This document shows positions 54,087 through 63,978 of a stretch of DNA of 64,000 nucleotides, one piece after another. The position numbers and the translations under genes are program-made. Every line of letters begins with the position of its first letter. Positions within the stretch are counted from its first letter, which is position 1. Origin of the DNA: CAVWDI01 sp963753725 (lineage in GTDB: Bacteria > Chloroflexota > Anaerolineae > Anaerolineales > UBA4823); contig CAVWDI010000001.1 of assembly GCA_963753725.1 (NCBI GenBank), forward strand, positions 62,001 to 126,000. Direction: 5' to 3'. The notes beneath the pieces were generated by a model. It was given only the letters and a program-made list of their open reading frames with translations. It searched no databases and was not told the origin of the DNA.

Positions 54087-55943
54087 ATGAAGAAATTTAC
54101 TCGGTTTTTACTATTAATAATACCCCTGGTTTTGGCGATCACCGGCATCATACCAGCATATGCACAATCATCGCCTGGGAAACCAGTTCTCTTCGCGGAA
54201 GTAGATAGAACCAACATCACTACTGACGATACGATCATACTAACTGTGACTGTAGATATGTTTGAATCATCTCTTTCTAAACCACAAATGCCTGCGTTAC
54301 TGGGTTTTGATGTCATTGGTAGAAATAACGGCACACAAATCAGTATGCTGAATGGTGATATGACCGTTCAAGAGACCTATCAATATTATCTCCGACCGAT
54401 TCAAACAGGCGATTTAATCATTGAACCGGTCAGCCTCTCGGTATACGGAACAACATACATCACTGACCCGATTGTTGTTCAGGTGACACATGGAACCGGA
54501 AATGCGAATCCCATACCACAGCCGGCCAGACCATCATTCCCTAACTTTCCCGCATTTCCTAATTTTCCTGCATTGCCTAATTTTCCATCTTTAGATGCCG
54601 GTGTTCCTTTCGACTCCCAACCGATGGATCCGGCCTTAGCCCCGGCTGAACTGGTTGGCAGAGATTATTTTCTTGAAGCTGGGGTTGATAACCTGACACC
54701 CTACCAGGGAGAGCAGTTGCTGTATACCATAAGGTTTTACACCGCTGCATCTCCTAATGAACCGGAGTATCTTGAACCGGCTTTTACTGGATTTTGGCAC
54801 GAAACTGTACCAGACGAGAAACATTTTTCACTTCAATTCGGGAATCGTGCATACAATGTAATCGAACTTCAAACCATACTATTCCCAACAGTTGTCGGTG
54901 AAGTTCAAATCCCTCCCGCTCAAATCACGATACCGGCAGATATTTTCACTTCGGGAGGCACATTACAGACTAAAACTTTGCCATTGAATGTTAAAACGCT
55001 TCCTGATAATGCGCCCGGTAGCTTCAACGGTGCCATCGGAAATTTTAAAATTCAGACAGAAGTTGACACGCTCTCAACAATGGTCAATGAGCCCATAACC
55101 TACAAGGTGATTATTTCTGGTAATGGAAATGTTGAAAATATCACCGAGCTAGATTGGAACGAGGGACCAGAATGGCGCTCCTTTGATACAACAGTAAATT
55201 CATCAACACAATTTGAAAATGGTGTTCTTTCTGGCGCCACAGTATTTGAACGCTTGCTGGTACCAACGCAATCTGGAACGCTTAACATTCCTTCTGTCGA
55301 CTTCAGCTATTTCGATCCAACTGCGGGTTCTTACCTAACAATTACAACACAACCATTTGATATAAATGTACAGAGTGATGGGAATGCAGTAATAAATCCC
55401 TCAACTGAACCGGGTTCACAGAGCGAAGTTCTTCCTTCAAATCCTGGGGTCGAATTAAGCGCTGTGAAATCCGTGTCGAATTCGAGCACGATTGGAAATG
55501 CAAATTTGATAAGCTCGCCAATCTATTGGCTGCTCTTTACAATCCCCTTATTTTTATTCGTTGGCTTCAGCGCCTGGCAGAATTATTCAAGACGGTATCA
55601 GAATGATGTTGATTACAGAATGTACAAAGGAGCGGCAAAGAAAGCGCGTCTGGCCTTAAAGCGTGCTGGACGAAATCCGACTCAGGTATTTAGCAGTGCA
55701 GGTAAGATATTAGTTGAATACCTCTCTGAAAAACTGAATCAACCCTTAGCGGGTCTTACTCTCGATGAATTAAGTGTTGCTCTTAGTTCGTTTGGACTTC
55801 AAAGTGATTTAGTCGATCAAGTTCAATCCTGTATCATGTTGAGTGAAATGGGAAGTTATTCTCCAGATAACCGCTTAGTATCTTCGAATGAATTTATTCA
55901 ACAAATTGAAGACATAATATCAAAATTAGACAAAGAATTGTAA
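54087..55943 (+). CDS. batD: BatD-like membrane protein (oxygen tolerance protein family)
   Basis: 618 residues: signal peptide, several Ig-like beta domains (VDRTNITTDDTIILTV; NEPITYKVIISGNGN), a Pro/Phe-rich linker with three NFPA/NFPS repeats (~150-172), a C-terminal membrane helix (~480-500) and a cytoplasmic tail that looks like a small helical domain. The family is the extracytoplasmic scaffold of Bat complexes. It follows BatC by 76 bp. Confidence 0.9.
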   Translation: MKKFTRFLLLIIPLVLAITGIIPAYAQSSPGKPVLFAEVDRTNITTDDTIILTVTVDMFESSLSKPQMPALLGFDVIGRNNGTQISMLNGDMTVQETYQYYLRPIQTGDLIIEPVSLSVYGTTYITDPIVVQVTHGTGNANPIPQPARPSFPNFPAFPNFPALPNFPSLDAGVPFDSQPMDPALAPAELVGRDYFLEAGVDNLTPYQGEQLLYTIRFYTAASPNEPEYLEPAFTGFWHETVPDEKHFSLQFGNRAYNVIELQTILFPTVVGEVQIPPAQITIPADIFTSGGTLQTKTLPLNVKTLPDNAPGSFNGAIGNFKIQTEVDTLSTMVNEPITYKVIISGNGNVENITELDWNEGPEWRSFDTTVNSSTQFENGVLSGATVFERLLVPTQSGTLNIPSVDFSYFDPTAGSYLTITTQPFDINVQSDGNAVINPSTEPGSQSEVLPSNPGVELSAVKSVSNSSTIGNANLISSPIYWLLFTIPLFLFVGFSAWQNYSRRYQNDVDYRMYKGAAKKARLALKRAGRNPTQVFSSAGKILVEYLSEKLNQPLAGLTLDELSVALSSFGLQSDLVDQVQSCIMLSEMGSYSPDNRLVSSNEFIQQIEDIISKLDKEL

Positions 55944-55979
55944 ATAAAACAAATTTCTGGAGAAATGTGGAAGAATCTT

Positions 55980-56792
55980 ATGCGCAAAATTTTAACTTTA
56001 CTTTTAGCGGCAATGCTATTGATCTCGAGTTTGGTTATTGCCGTTGATTTATCATCATCACCTAATAATTCCAATCTCGAAAGTATCACAACTGCCAATA
56101 AATTATTCCAGGCTGGAAACTATGTTCAGGCGATTGGGATTTACGAACAGTTGATAGATCAAGGTTTATCCGACAGCGCTGTATACTTCAATTTAGGCAA
56201 TGCTTATTATCAAGAAGGTGATATGGGGCGAGCCATGTTGAATTACAAACGCGCGAACCAGCTGGATCCAAGAGATGCGGACATCAAAAGGATTTTAGAA
56301 ATCGTAGAAAGCAGTACAGCAGCAAGTGAAGATTTTCAACCAGCCGCATCTGGTCCCCTTCAGGGTATGGCAAACTTAACCCAAAGTTGGTTAACAATCA
56401 ACGAATCTGCCATTTTCACACTGACCCTATGGTTTCTTTTCTTCTTTCTATTTATGGTCTATAGAATGCTTAAGCAAGGAAGATTTCGAACGAGTATTGG
56501 TTATTTGACACTGCTGGTTATGTTCATATTCGCTTTCATAGGAATATCTCTCGGAAGCAGGATCATCGTTGAAAAGATCCAGCCAGACGCGATTGTGGTC
56601 GCAAGTGAAATCACACTGAATAGTGAACCCAAAATGGAATCCACTACTGAATTCAATCTCAAGAATGGTGCACGCATTAAATTACTGGACACACAAGGTG
56701 AGTGGATAAAACTTTCGACTGCTGGAAACACAATCCAGGGATGGGTACCAGCCTCATCTATTGAAATGGTAGCTATAGACTTCTCAATTTAA
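55980..56792 (+). CDS. batE: BatE-like TPR protein with SH3 domain
   Basis: About 270 residues from the ATG at 55980 (GGAAG six bases before): signal peptide, two tetratricopeptide repeats (VYFNLGNAYYQEGDMGRAMLNY), two membrane helices, and a bacterial SH3 domain at the end (ITLNSEPKMES... GEWIKLSTAGN...GWVPASSIE). The SH3 end suggests binding to peptidoglycan. It is the last Bat gene. Confidence 0.85.
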   Translation: MRKILTLLLAAMLLISSLVIAVDLSSSPNNSNLESITTANKLFQAGNYVQAIGIYEQLIDQGLSDSAVYFNLGNAYYQEGDMGRAMLNYKRANQLDPRDADIKRILEIVESSTAASEDFQPAASGPLQGMANLTQSWLTINESAIFTLTLWFLFFFLFMVYRMLKQGRFRTSIGYLTLLVMFIFAFIGISLGSRIIVEKIQPDAIVVASEITLNSEPKMESTTEFNLKNGARIKLLDTQGEWIKLSTAGNTIQGWVPASSIEMVAIDFSI

Positions 56793-56939
56793 CTTAAAAC
56801 GGCCATTATTATCTCCTGTACATAGATATCAAAAGAAAGATAAGCTAAATACCTTTGGAATTGAAGTAAAATCTTAATTAACGATTAGATCAAAAGTTAT
56901 TTAGCCCAAATTTTTGAATAGTTGATTGAGGTATTAATA

Positions 56940-57644
56940 ATGGCCAAACATATTCTGGTTGTCGACGACGATACACTTTTGAGACGAAGTTTGGGTTTGC
57001 AATTAGAACAGGCTGGATATCGCGCCAGCACAGCAGCAAATGCAGAAGATGCGCTGGCTTTGGCTGAGCGAGACCAGCCTGATTTAATCTTACTGGATGT
57101 AGGGCTTCCGGGGATGGATGGTCTTGAAGCGCTTAGACAATTTCAAAACAAGATGGATGTTCCGGTTATTTTTGTGACCGCTCGCAGGCGTGAATTGGAC
57201 ACGATACTGGGATTGGAGTTGGGTGCTGACGATTACATTACAAAACCATTCAATCCTGACGTTTTGTTAGCCCATATAAAAGCTGTTCTTCGGCGAAGTA
57301 AGCGAGCGGGCGTGGCGGGGTCAGACCCTTTAGTACTTACAGTCGGAGATCTTATTATTGATCCTGGCGCGCACACCGTTCAAGTATCTGGCAGGTCGGT
57401 TGATCTCACCGCCCGTGAATTTGCTGTATTACACGTACTGGCAAAAAATGCCGGGAAAGTAATATCAACGGACGCGCTTATCGCCCAGGTATGGGGAGCT
57501 GAATTCATTGGAGAACCTCAAGTTGTTTATGTACACATTCGCTGGCTGCGGGAAAAAATTGAGGAAGATCCAAAGAACCCGAAACGAGTCCTCAACGTAC
57601 GCGGTGTAGGCTATAAACTCATATCTTATTCGAATTATCCATGA
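56940..57644 (+). CDS. OmpR-family response regulator
   Basis: 234 residues from the ATG at 56940 (GAGG eight bases before). Receiver domain with phospho-acceptor Asp53 (LLDVGLPG), VVDDD and the KPF lysine; C-terminal winged helix (LTAREFAVLHVLAKNAGKV, then VRGVGYKL). It overlaps the histidine kinase gene by 4 bases (ATGA). Its targets are not shown; the nearest candidate is the Bat operon upstream. Confidence 0.93.
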   Translation: MAKHILVVDDDTLLRRSLGLQLEQAGYRASTAANAEDALALAERDQPDLILLDVGLPGMDGLEALRQFQNKMDVPVIFVTARRRELDTILGLELGADDYITKPFNPDVLLAHIKAVLRRSKRAGVAGSDPLVLTVGDLIIDPGAHTVQVSGRSVDLTAREFAVLHVLAKNAGKVISTDALIAQVWGAEFIGEPQVVYVHIRWLREKIEEDPKNPKRVLNVRGVGYKLISYSNYP

Positions 57645-59055
57645 AAAGCTTGCGCAGCCGCTTCGTATTAAGTCACATTCTGCCTATCCTCATCACAGTT
57701 CCACTGTTAGCCTTTGCTTTAATTTATATAATCGAAACACAGGTGCTCTTAAAAACACTTTCTCAGAATCTTACAGAAAGTGCTAAATTAATCACGGAAA
57801 CGATTGAAGAGCATCCTGAGGTTCTGGGGTGATCGAGAATCAGCCAGCCAGATTACATCGCAATTGAGTTACAGTGTTGAAGCTCAAATTCTCATGATTG
57901 AGCCCGATGGTGATATTCTGGCGCAAGACCCTGATATTGATGATGCTCTAATTCCGGAAGTGGATATTTCGGGTTTAGCCAAAGCCCAAAGCGGTCAAAT
58001 GAGTGTAAGTGTTACATACGGCTGGTTCACCCAATCTGGAGAGGTCTTGGTCCCAGTTTTAATAACGAAAATAAATTGGTAGGAATTGTTGGACTTACCC
58101 AGACCCTGGAAGGGACCGCCAATGAATTTGGTCGTTTGCGAAATTTGATATTGATCATATTTATTGTTGAAATCTTATTTGCGGTTTTACTGGGATTGGC
58201 GATGGCATTAAGCCTGGAACGTCCAATCAAGCGCACAGTAGATTCGGTAGTTGAAATTGCATACGGCCAAAAAATTGAGCCGCTTGAAATTGAAGGACCG
58301 AGAGAGATTTAAGAATTACATCAAGCAGTAAACTTCCTATCAAAGCGGCTTAATAAACTAGAAGAAACTCGCCGTCGTTTACTGGCTAATCTGGTTCACG
58401 AATTAGGCAGACCGTTGGGAGCTCTTCTATCAGCTTTGCATGTTCTTCGAGGACCAACAGGAGATGACCCTGTTATCCGCCAGGAATTGCTGGGTGGAAT
58501 GGAAAAAGAACTATACCGCATGCAGCCTATGCTGGATGATCTTGCTCAACTGCATGGACAGGTACTCGGTGCAATCATTCTCAACCGGATTTCGATCGAT
58601 ATGAACGATTGGTTATCGCCTACAATTCTTCCATGGCGGGCTCAGGCTCTTGAAAAAGGATTGGAATGGGTACCCCAGATACCAGCGAATCTACCTACAT
58701 TAGAAATCGACCCTGACCGCATGGCACAGGTCATTGGAAACCTGCTGAGCAATGCTATTAAAATATACGCCAGCTGGAGGGACCATAGCAATATCTTCCA
58801 GTGTTTTACCGGCGGAATTTATGATCCAAATCAAGGACAATGGATCTGGAGTTTCCCCCGAAGAACAGAAAAAAATATTTGAACCGTTTTACCGCAGCAG
58901 CGAAGATCGACGGTTTCCTCAAGGATTAGGATTGGGATTAACCATTGCCCGGGATATTATGATCGCGGCATGGCGGAGAATTAACCATCCACAGCGAATA
59001 TGGGAAAGGCAGCGTTTTTTCGATACATCTTCCTCATAATGACAAAAAGCGGTAA
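57641..59055 (+). pseudogene. Sensor histidine kinase, disrupted five times
   Basis: Pieced together it has one TM helix (~8-28), a sensor region, a second TM helix with HAMP, the phospho-acceptor His (LVHELGRPLG), and an ATPase domain with N box (NLLSNAIKYTP), DNGSG and GLGLTIARD. Breaks: extra G at 57826-57829, missing A at 58061-58062, stop TAA at 58310-58312 in place of a sense codon, extra A at 58760-58763, extra G at 58967-58968. Correcting these gives a full ~470-residue kinase ending SVFSIHLPHND. Five breaks in 1.4 kb is far above the rate elsewhere, so real decay is possible. Confidence 0.85.
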
Positions 59056-59083
59056 GTAGGCTTCTCGCTAATCTAACCCACTT

Positions 59084-59758
59084 TTACGAAACCGCTGCCC
59101 TTCGTAGCGTTTTTATATTATCTGCCACTTTTGTATTCTTATTAAAAATCGAGGAACCAGCAATGAGTACAGTCGCGCCTGCGCGTGCGGCTTCGGCAGC
59201 CGTACCTGGGTTAATCCCGCCGTCAACTTCTATCTCAATATTTTCTAATCCCTGATCGATGATCATCTGCCTGATACTTGAAATACGACCAGTGCTTTTC
59301 GGTATATATTCCTGCCCACCAAAACCTGGATTGACGGACATAACCAATGCGTGATTTACATATTCCAGCACCTCTTGAAGTTTATTCAATGGAGTTCCTG
59401 GATTTAATGTCACACCCGCCTGGATTCCACCATCCTTGATCTGCTGAATTGTCCTGTGCAGGTGTACACAGGTCTCAACGTGTACAGTGATGTTATCTGC
59501 ACCTGCATCGATAAAATCATTGATATACATTTCAGGGTTAGTAATCATAAGGTGCACATCAATTACTACTCCACGATCGACTGTTAGGGGTTTGATCGCC
59601 TCCACGACGAGGGGTCCAAAACTGATATTCGGAACGAAGTGGCCGTCCATCACATCAACATGGATATATTCAGCGCCTGCATCAACCGCTTCCCGTACCT
59701 GGTCACCTAAAATCAAAAAATCTGCAGACAGAATTGAGGCCGCAATTTTCACACTCAT
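59084..59758 (-). CDS. rpe: Ribulose-phosphate 3-epimerase
   Basis: 224 residues, complete TIM barrel. Signature HVDVMDGHFVPN, then VMSVNPGFGGQ and EVDGGIN. It interconverts D-ribulose 5-phosphate and D-xylulose 5-phosphate in the pentose phosphate pathway. Its start codon overlaps the rpiA stop by 4 bases, so the two are co-translated. It converges on the histidine kinase gene with only 28 bp between. Confidence 0.95.
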   Translation of the reverse strand: MSVKIAASILSADFLILGDQVREAVDAGAEYIHVDVMDGHFVPNISFGPLVVEAIKPLTVDRGVVIDVHLMITNPEMYINDFIDAGADNITVHVETCVHLHRTIQQIKDGGIQAGVTLNPGTPLNKLQEVLEYVNHALVMSVNPGFGGQEYIPKSTGRISSIRQMIIDQGLENIEIEVDGGINPGTAAEAARAGATVLIAGSSIFNKNTKVADNIKTLRRAAVS

Positions 59759-60447
59759 TCCTCACGCTCCAGAATCCTGGTCCCACTGGAACCAGCCACA
59801 ACCACTTTGTTTGCCATATTCAAAAATAAGCCATGTTCAACAATCCCAGGTCTATTCGCTAACTTATCTGCTAATTCACCCACATTTCCAATGCCATTCG
59901 GAAAAATGCAGTGAACCAGAAAATTCTTATTATCGGTTTCCACAAGATTTCCATATTCATCTCGCAGCAAATGGGCTTCACAATCCAGGCTGTTAAGCCA
60001 TTGCACATGAGCTTCTGCCTCAAATTGGACAATTTCTACAGGCAATGGACTGCTGAGTCCCAGATTTGACACGAGTTTGGATTCATCCACAATAACGATG
60101 AACGTTCTGGCAAATATTTCGACGATTTTTTCGCGTAATAATGCCCCACCCATTCCCTTTATCAGATCTAACTGTGGATCAACTTCATCTGCCCCATCGA
60201 TTGCAATATCCAGTTGAGGATTTTTTGACAATGTCGTTATAGTAATCCCCAAAGCTCTTGCCTGTGCAGCGCTCGCAATCGATGTCGGCACGCCTTTGAT
60301 TCCCTTCAATTCACCACAGTTAATTTTTTCGCCCATTAAGTCGATAAAAATCCGGGTCGTAGATCCAGTTCCCAACCCGACCACCATTCCATTTTTTACA
60401 TATTCTAAAGCACGGGAAGCTGCTTGTTGTTTAAGATTTATTTCAGA
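59755..60447 (-). CDS. rpiA: Ribose-5-phosphate isomerase A
   Basis: 210 residues can be read from the ATG at 60387 (GLGTGSTTRIFID, DGADEVDP, KGMGGALLREK, the conserved active-site motifs). The frame stays open for 20 more codons (SEINLKQQAASRALEYVKNG), the normal N-terminus of the family, but has no start codon there. A ribosome site (AGAGGA) is correctly placed for a start at ~60450, where ATTATTCTG would need one more G to read ATGTCTG. A one-base deletion at the start codon is the simplest explanation. Confidence 0.87.
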   Translation of the reverse strand, partial: SEINLKQQAASRALEYVKNGMVVGLGTGSTTRIFIDLMGEKINCGELKGIKGVPTSIASAAQARALGITITTLSKNPQLDIAIDGADEVDPQLDLIKGMGGALLREKIVEIFARTFIVIVDESKLVSNLGLSSPLPVEIVQFEAEAHVQWLNSLDCEAHLLRDEYGNLVETDNKNFLVHCIFPNGIGNVGELADKLANRPGIVEHGLFLNMANKVVVAGSSGTRILEREE

Positions 60448-60568
60448 ATAATATTATCCTCTCTGAAAAACTATTTTCCGGTTTGAGTATCAAGGATCAT
60501 ACAATTATTAATCCTCGATGGATTATAAACGAATTCTTCAACGCTTGCTTCCAACCAATTCAATTTCC

Positions 60569-60617
60569 TTGACAAAAGGAGACAATTTTAGTAATCTAAA
60601 TAGACTGACCAGTCAGT
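60569..60617 (+). promoter_or_regulatory. TetR promoter with operator
   Basis: TTGACA (60569-60574), 17 bp, TAATCT (60592-60597), followed at once by the dyad ACTGAC-CA-GTCAGT (60604-60617). The dyad covers the expected transcription start, so the TetR protein encoded 19 bp on would repress its own gene, a standard arrangement. Confidence 0.75.
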
Positions 60618-60635
60618 TTATATACGGAAAATTTT

Positions 60636-61241
60636 ATGACTCCCAGACCAGATATTCAAGGTGAAAGGAAAAAACAAATCCTGGATGCAGCCATGACCGT
60701 GTTCGCTCGAAAAGGGTTTCACCAGGCGCGTATGGATGATATCGTTGAACAATCCGGTCTCAGTAAGGGAACGATTTACTGGTACTTCAAGAGCAAAGAT
60801 GAGCTCATTTCGACAATTATGGGGAGATTATTTGAAGCCGAGTTCGAAAGTCTTCGAAAATTACAGGAAGAAGACAGCTCGGCTGGTTCAAAGATAAAAA
60901 AGTTTATCAACATGGCTCTATTTGATATTGAAAATATACTGTTACAAACACCGCTCACCTATGAGTTTATCTCTGCCGCTTCGAGGGAATTGGAAATCCG
61001 CTTGACTTTACAAAAATATCTTCGTAGTTACATCGAGTTGATAAATCCAATTATTCAAGAGGGTGTTGATTCTAGCGAATTTCGTTCAATCGAACCCATA
61101 GATGCTACCATCGCCATTGGTGCGATATTCGAGGGTCTTATCCTGCTATGGGTATACGATCCAGAAATTGTGGATTTAAACCATCACATGAATACTTCAA
61201 TCGATTTACTATTAAAAGGATTAAATTCTGAACCAAGTTAG
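60636..61241 (+). CDS. TetR family transcriptional repressor
   Basis: 201 residues: N-terminal helix-turn-helix (AMTVFARKGFHQARMDDIVEQSGLSKGTIYWYFKSKDEL, quoted by its core GLSKGTIYWYF) and a variable C-terminal ligand domain. It lies upstream of an MFS exporter and a YwiC-like gene in the same direction, 229 bp away, and probably controls them in response to a drug-like or lipophilic compound. That gap contains no gene. Confidence 0.92.
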   Translation: MTPRPDIQGERKKQILDAAMTVFARKGFHQARMDDIVEQSGLSKGTIYWYFKSKDELISTIMGRLFEAEFESLRKLQEEDSSAGSKIKKFINMALFDIENILLQTPLTYEFISAASRELEIRLTLQKYLRSYIELINPIIQEGVDSSEFRSIEPIDATIAIGAIFEGLILLWVYDPEIVDLNHHMNTSIDLLLKGLNSEPS

Positions 61242-61470
61242 GGGGTTGAATGTGGAAAAAAACAGTGCGCGAATAATCCCCATTGTTAGCTTCAAGCTAA
61301 GAGAGTAAAATTCAACTTTGATTCTACATAAATACAACTAAATACGTACCTCAGTTAACGTATAAGTACCGACTTTCAACGAGGATGACTTAACCTTCCA
61401 TCGTAGTTTGGCTTTGAATGGAAACTAATACTTAATTTTCTCCTGAGGTAGACATCGTAGAGTACTCTGA

Positions 61471-62944
61471 ATGGAAACACAAAACCACTTAGTAAACAAC
61501 CCTGGTGAAATAGATTACAACAGGAAGTGGTATGTCATGGCCGCTGTCGCCATGGGTATTTTCCTGGCGACAATCGACAGCAGCATTGTAAATGTAGCCT
61601 TGCCGACACTTGTCCGTCAATACAACACAAATTTTGCTACCGTACAATGGGTGATATTAGCCTACCTCCTGACACTGGCGACTTTATTATTGAGTGTGGG
61701 ACGATTGGCGGATATGCGTGGCAAGAAACCAATTTATGGAACGGGATTTATTGTATTCACTGCTGGATCGATACTTTGCGGGCTCGCCCCTACGGTATAT
61801 TGGTTGATTTTCTTCCGCATTGTTCAAGCAATCGGGGCAACCATGATTCTGGCCTTGGGAATGGCAATCGTGACCGAAGCATTTCCTGCCAGCGAACGTG
61901 GAAAAGCGTTGGGGATAACTGGATCCATGGTTTCAATTGGGATCGTGATTGGTCCGACAATCGGGGGAATAATAATAGATGCCCTATCGTGGAATTGGAT
62001 ATTCTTTGTAAATATTCCTGTGGGTATTGTTGGTCTCTGGATGCTTATAAAATTTGTTCCGAACATCAAACCTATCGGAAAACAGCGGTTTGATGTTCCT
62101 GGTGCAGTATTTTTATTCATCAGTCTGCTTTCTTTTTTAATCGTGCTAACTGTAGGCCAGCAGCACAGTTTTATTGAATTTCGTGTTTTGATCTTGTTTG
62201 TTATATCGATAGTATTTTTTGGTTTGTTTATCTGGCAAGAATTGCGTACCGACCAACCGATGATCGATTTAGACCTATTCAAAAATAAGATTTTCAGCAT
62301 CAGTTTAGCAACTGGATTTCTAACATTTTTTACGATTGCGGGAACAATCATTCTGATGCCCTTTTATTTGGAGAACAATCTTGGTTATGAAACCCGCCAG
62401 GTGGGTCTGATGCTGGCTGTTGTACCCATTGCAATGGGTGTTGTTTCCCCAATATCAGGCTCTTTATCGGATCGTTTTGGATCACGTGCCATTGCTGTAT
62501 TGGGTTTAATCATTCTCTCGATCGGATACTATTCTTTTAAGTCAGCTAACGTTAACAACCAGCACATTGGAATATATCCTGCGCTTTCTTCCAATTGGTC
62601 TCGGAATGGGTATTTTCCAATCGCCAAATAACAGCACCATTATGGGTAGAGCGCCTCGCAGCCAGCTGGGAGTTGTTTCTGGTATGTTAGCGATTAACCG
62701 AACAATAGGTCAAACCATTGGAATCGCCATATTAGGCGCGCTGTGGGCGAGTAGGGTTATCTTTTACAGCGATTCCACCATCAATAGTTCCACAGCAAAT
62801 GCCGACTCGGTTTCCCAGGTTTTAGCATTACATGATACTTTTTTGATTGTTGCAGTAATAATCCTGGCAGCTTTAGCTCTCAGCGTATGGGGATTTATGA
62901 TCGATCGAAAACATCAAGCGAATGTAAAAAATATCCCGGTCTGA
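61471..62944 (+). pseudogene. MFS exporter of the DHA2 (14-helix, EmrB/QacA) family, frameshifted
   Basis: 14-helix drug exporter with motif A LSVGRLADMRGKKP and motif C GITGSMVSIGIVIGPTIGG. One inserted base, most simply a C in CC at 62559-62560, breaks the frame between helices; with one C the protein reads NVNNSTLEYILRFLP and continues to the stop at 62944. It exports antibiotics or lipophilic cations from the cytoplasm. Start is ATG at 61471. Stop and start overlap the YwiC-like gene (TGATG). Confidence 0.85.
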
Positions 62945-63765
62945 TGAAATTTGTATTTGTCAAACACATAGCAATTCCTTCAGATCATGGCTCATGGGTA
63001 TTCTTAATCAGCCCTCTTTTGATTGGATTGTTTACCGCCCCAAACTGGTCAATTGCGACATGTATTTTGACACTCGCTGCATTTGTTGGTTTTTTAATCC
63101 GCCAACCCACTACGATCGCAGTAAAAACGTTCAGCGGCCGCCGTCCTAAGCGAGAATTAAATATTGCTTTGTTCTGGATTATTGTTTATGGTATTCTGGG
63201 ATTTATATCCATTCTTGGTTTGATTATTCTTGGGTATTCTTATGTCCTGCTGCTGGTGATTCCAGGTATTATTGTTTTCATCTGGCATCTTTATTTAGTC
63301 AGTAAAAGAAGTGAACGGGGACAATTCGGAGTTGAATTGGTCGCCAGTGGTGTGCTTGCTCTCGCGGCACCGGCGGCTTATTGGGTCGGGATAGGTCATC
63401 CCGACTTCATTGGCTGGCTGCTCTTTGTTCTGGTTTGGCTGCAGTCAGCTGCCTCGATTGTATATGCACATTTAAGATTGGATCAGCGGCGGTGGGTTAC
63501 TGAACCAGACCTGACGGACAAAATAAAATTTGCTCGCCGCGGATTGATTTATACGACATTCAATTTTTTATTGATTGTAATATTTTCAATATCAGGATTG
63601 CTGCCCCGCTTGTTGTTCATCCCATATGCCGTCCAATGGATTGAGACAATATGGGGAACACTCAATCCGGCTATCGGTGCGAAACCTAATTCAATCGGTA
63701 TACGGCAGTTAGTACTGAGTTCACTTTTTACAATTCTATTTATTCTTACCTGGAATCTTGGATAA
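62944..63765 (+). CDS. YwiC-like family membrane protein
   Basis: 273 residues with seven or eight membrane helices. The family's signature near the start (IAIPSDHGSWVFLISP) is present. Start is the ATG at 62944, overlapping the MFS stop; a longer frame exists but lies inside the MFS gene. Function of the family is unknown; the operon with an exporter and a TetR repressor hints at stress or export physiology. Confidence 0.85.
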   Translation: MKFVFVKHIAIPSDHGSWVFLISPLLIGLFTAPNWSIATCILTLAAFVGFLIRQPTTIAVKTFSGRRPKRELNIALFWIIVYGILGFISILGLIILGYSYVLLLVIPGIIVFIWHLYLVSKRSERGQFGVELVASGVLALAAPAAYWVGIGHPDFIGWLLFVLVWLQSAASIVYAHLRLDQRRWVTEPDLTDKIKFARRGLIYTTFNFLLIVIFSISGLLPRLLFIPYAVQWIETIWGTLNPAIGAKPNSIGIRQLVLSSLFTILFILTWNLG

Positions 63766-63978
63766 CAATATCAGGGATGAGATTGGGTTATCTTTGATCA
63801 TAGTAAACATTTCTCATTCCGGTTGATTAAAGATTACTTATTATTTGAGTTTCTACTCGTAACTTCAACCCTCTTATGGTGTTTCCAAATTGAAGAACCT
63901 AACGATTTTTTGGAACTAAAATTTAACCACCCAGAGGTATTTAGTCCTAGAAGATACACAAAATAACAGGAGGTAACA

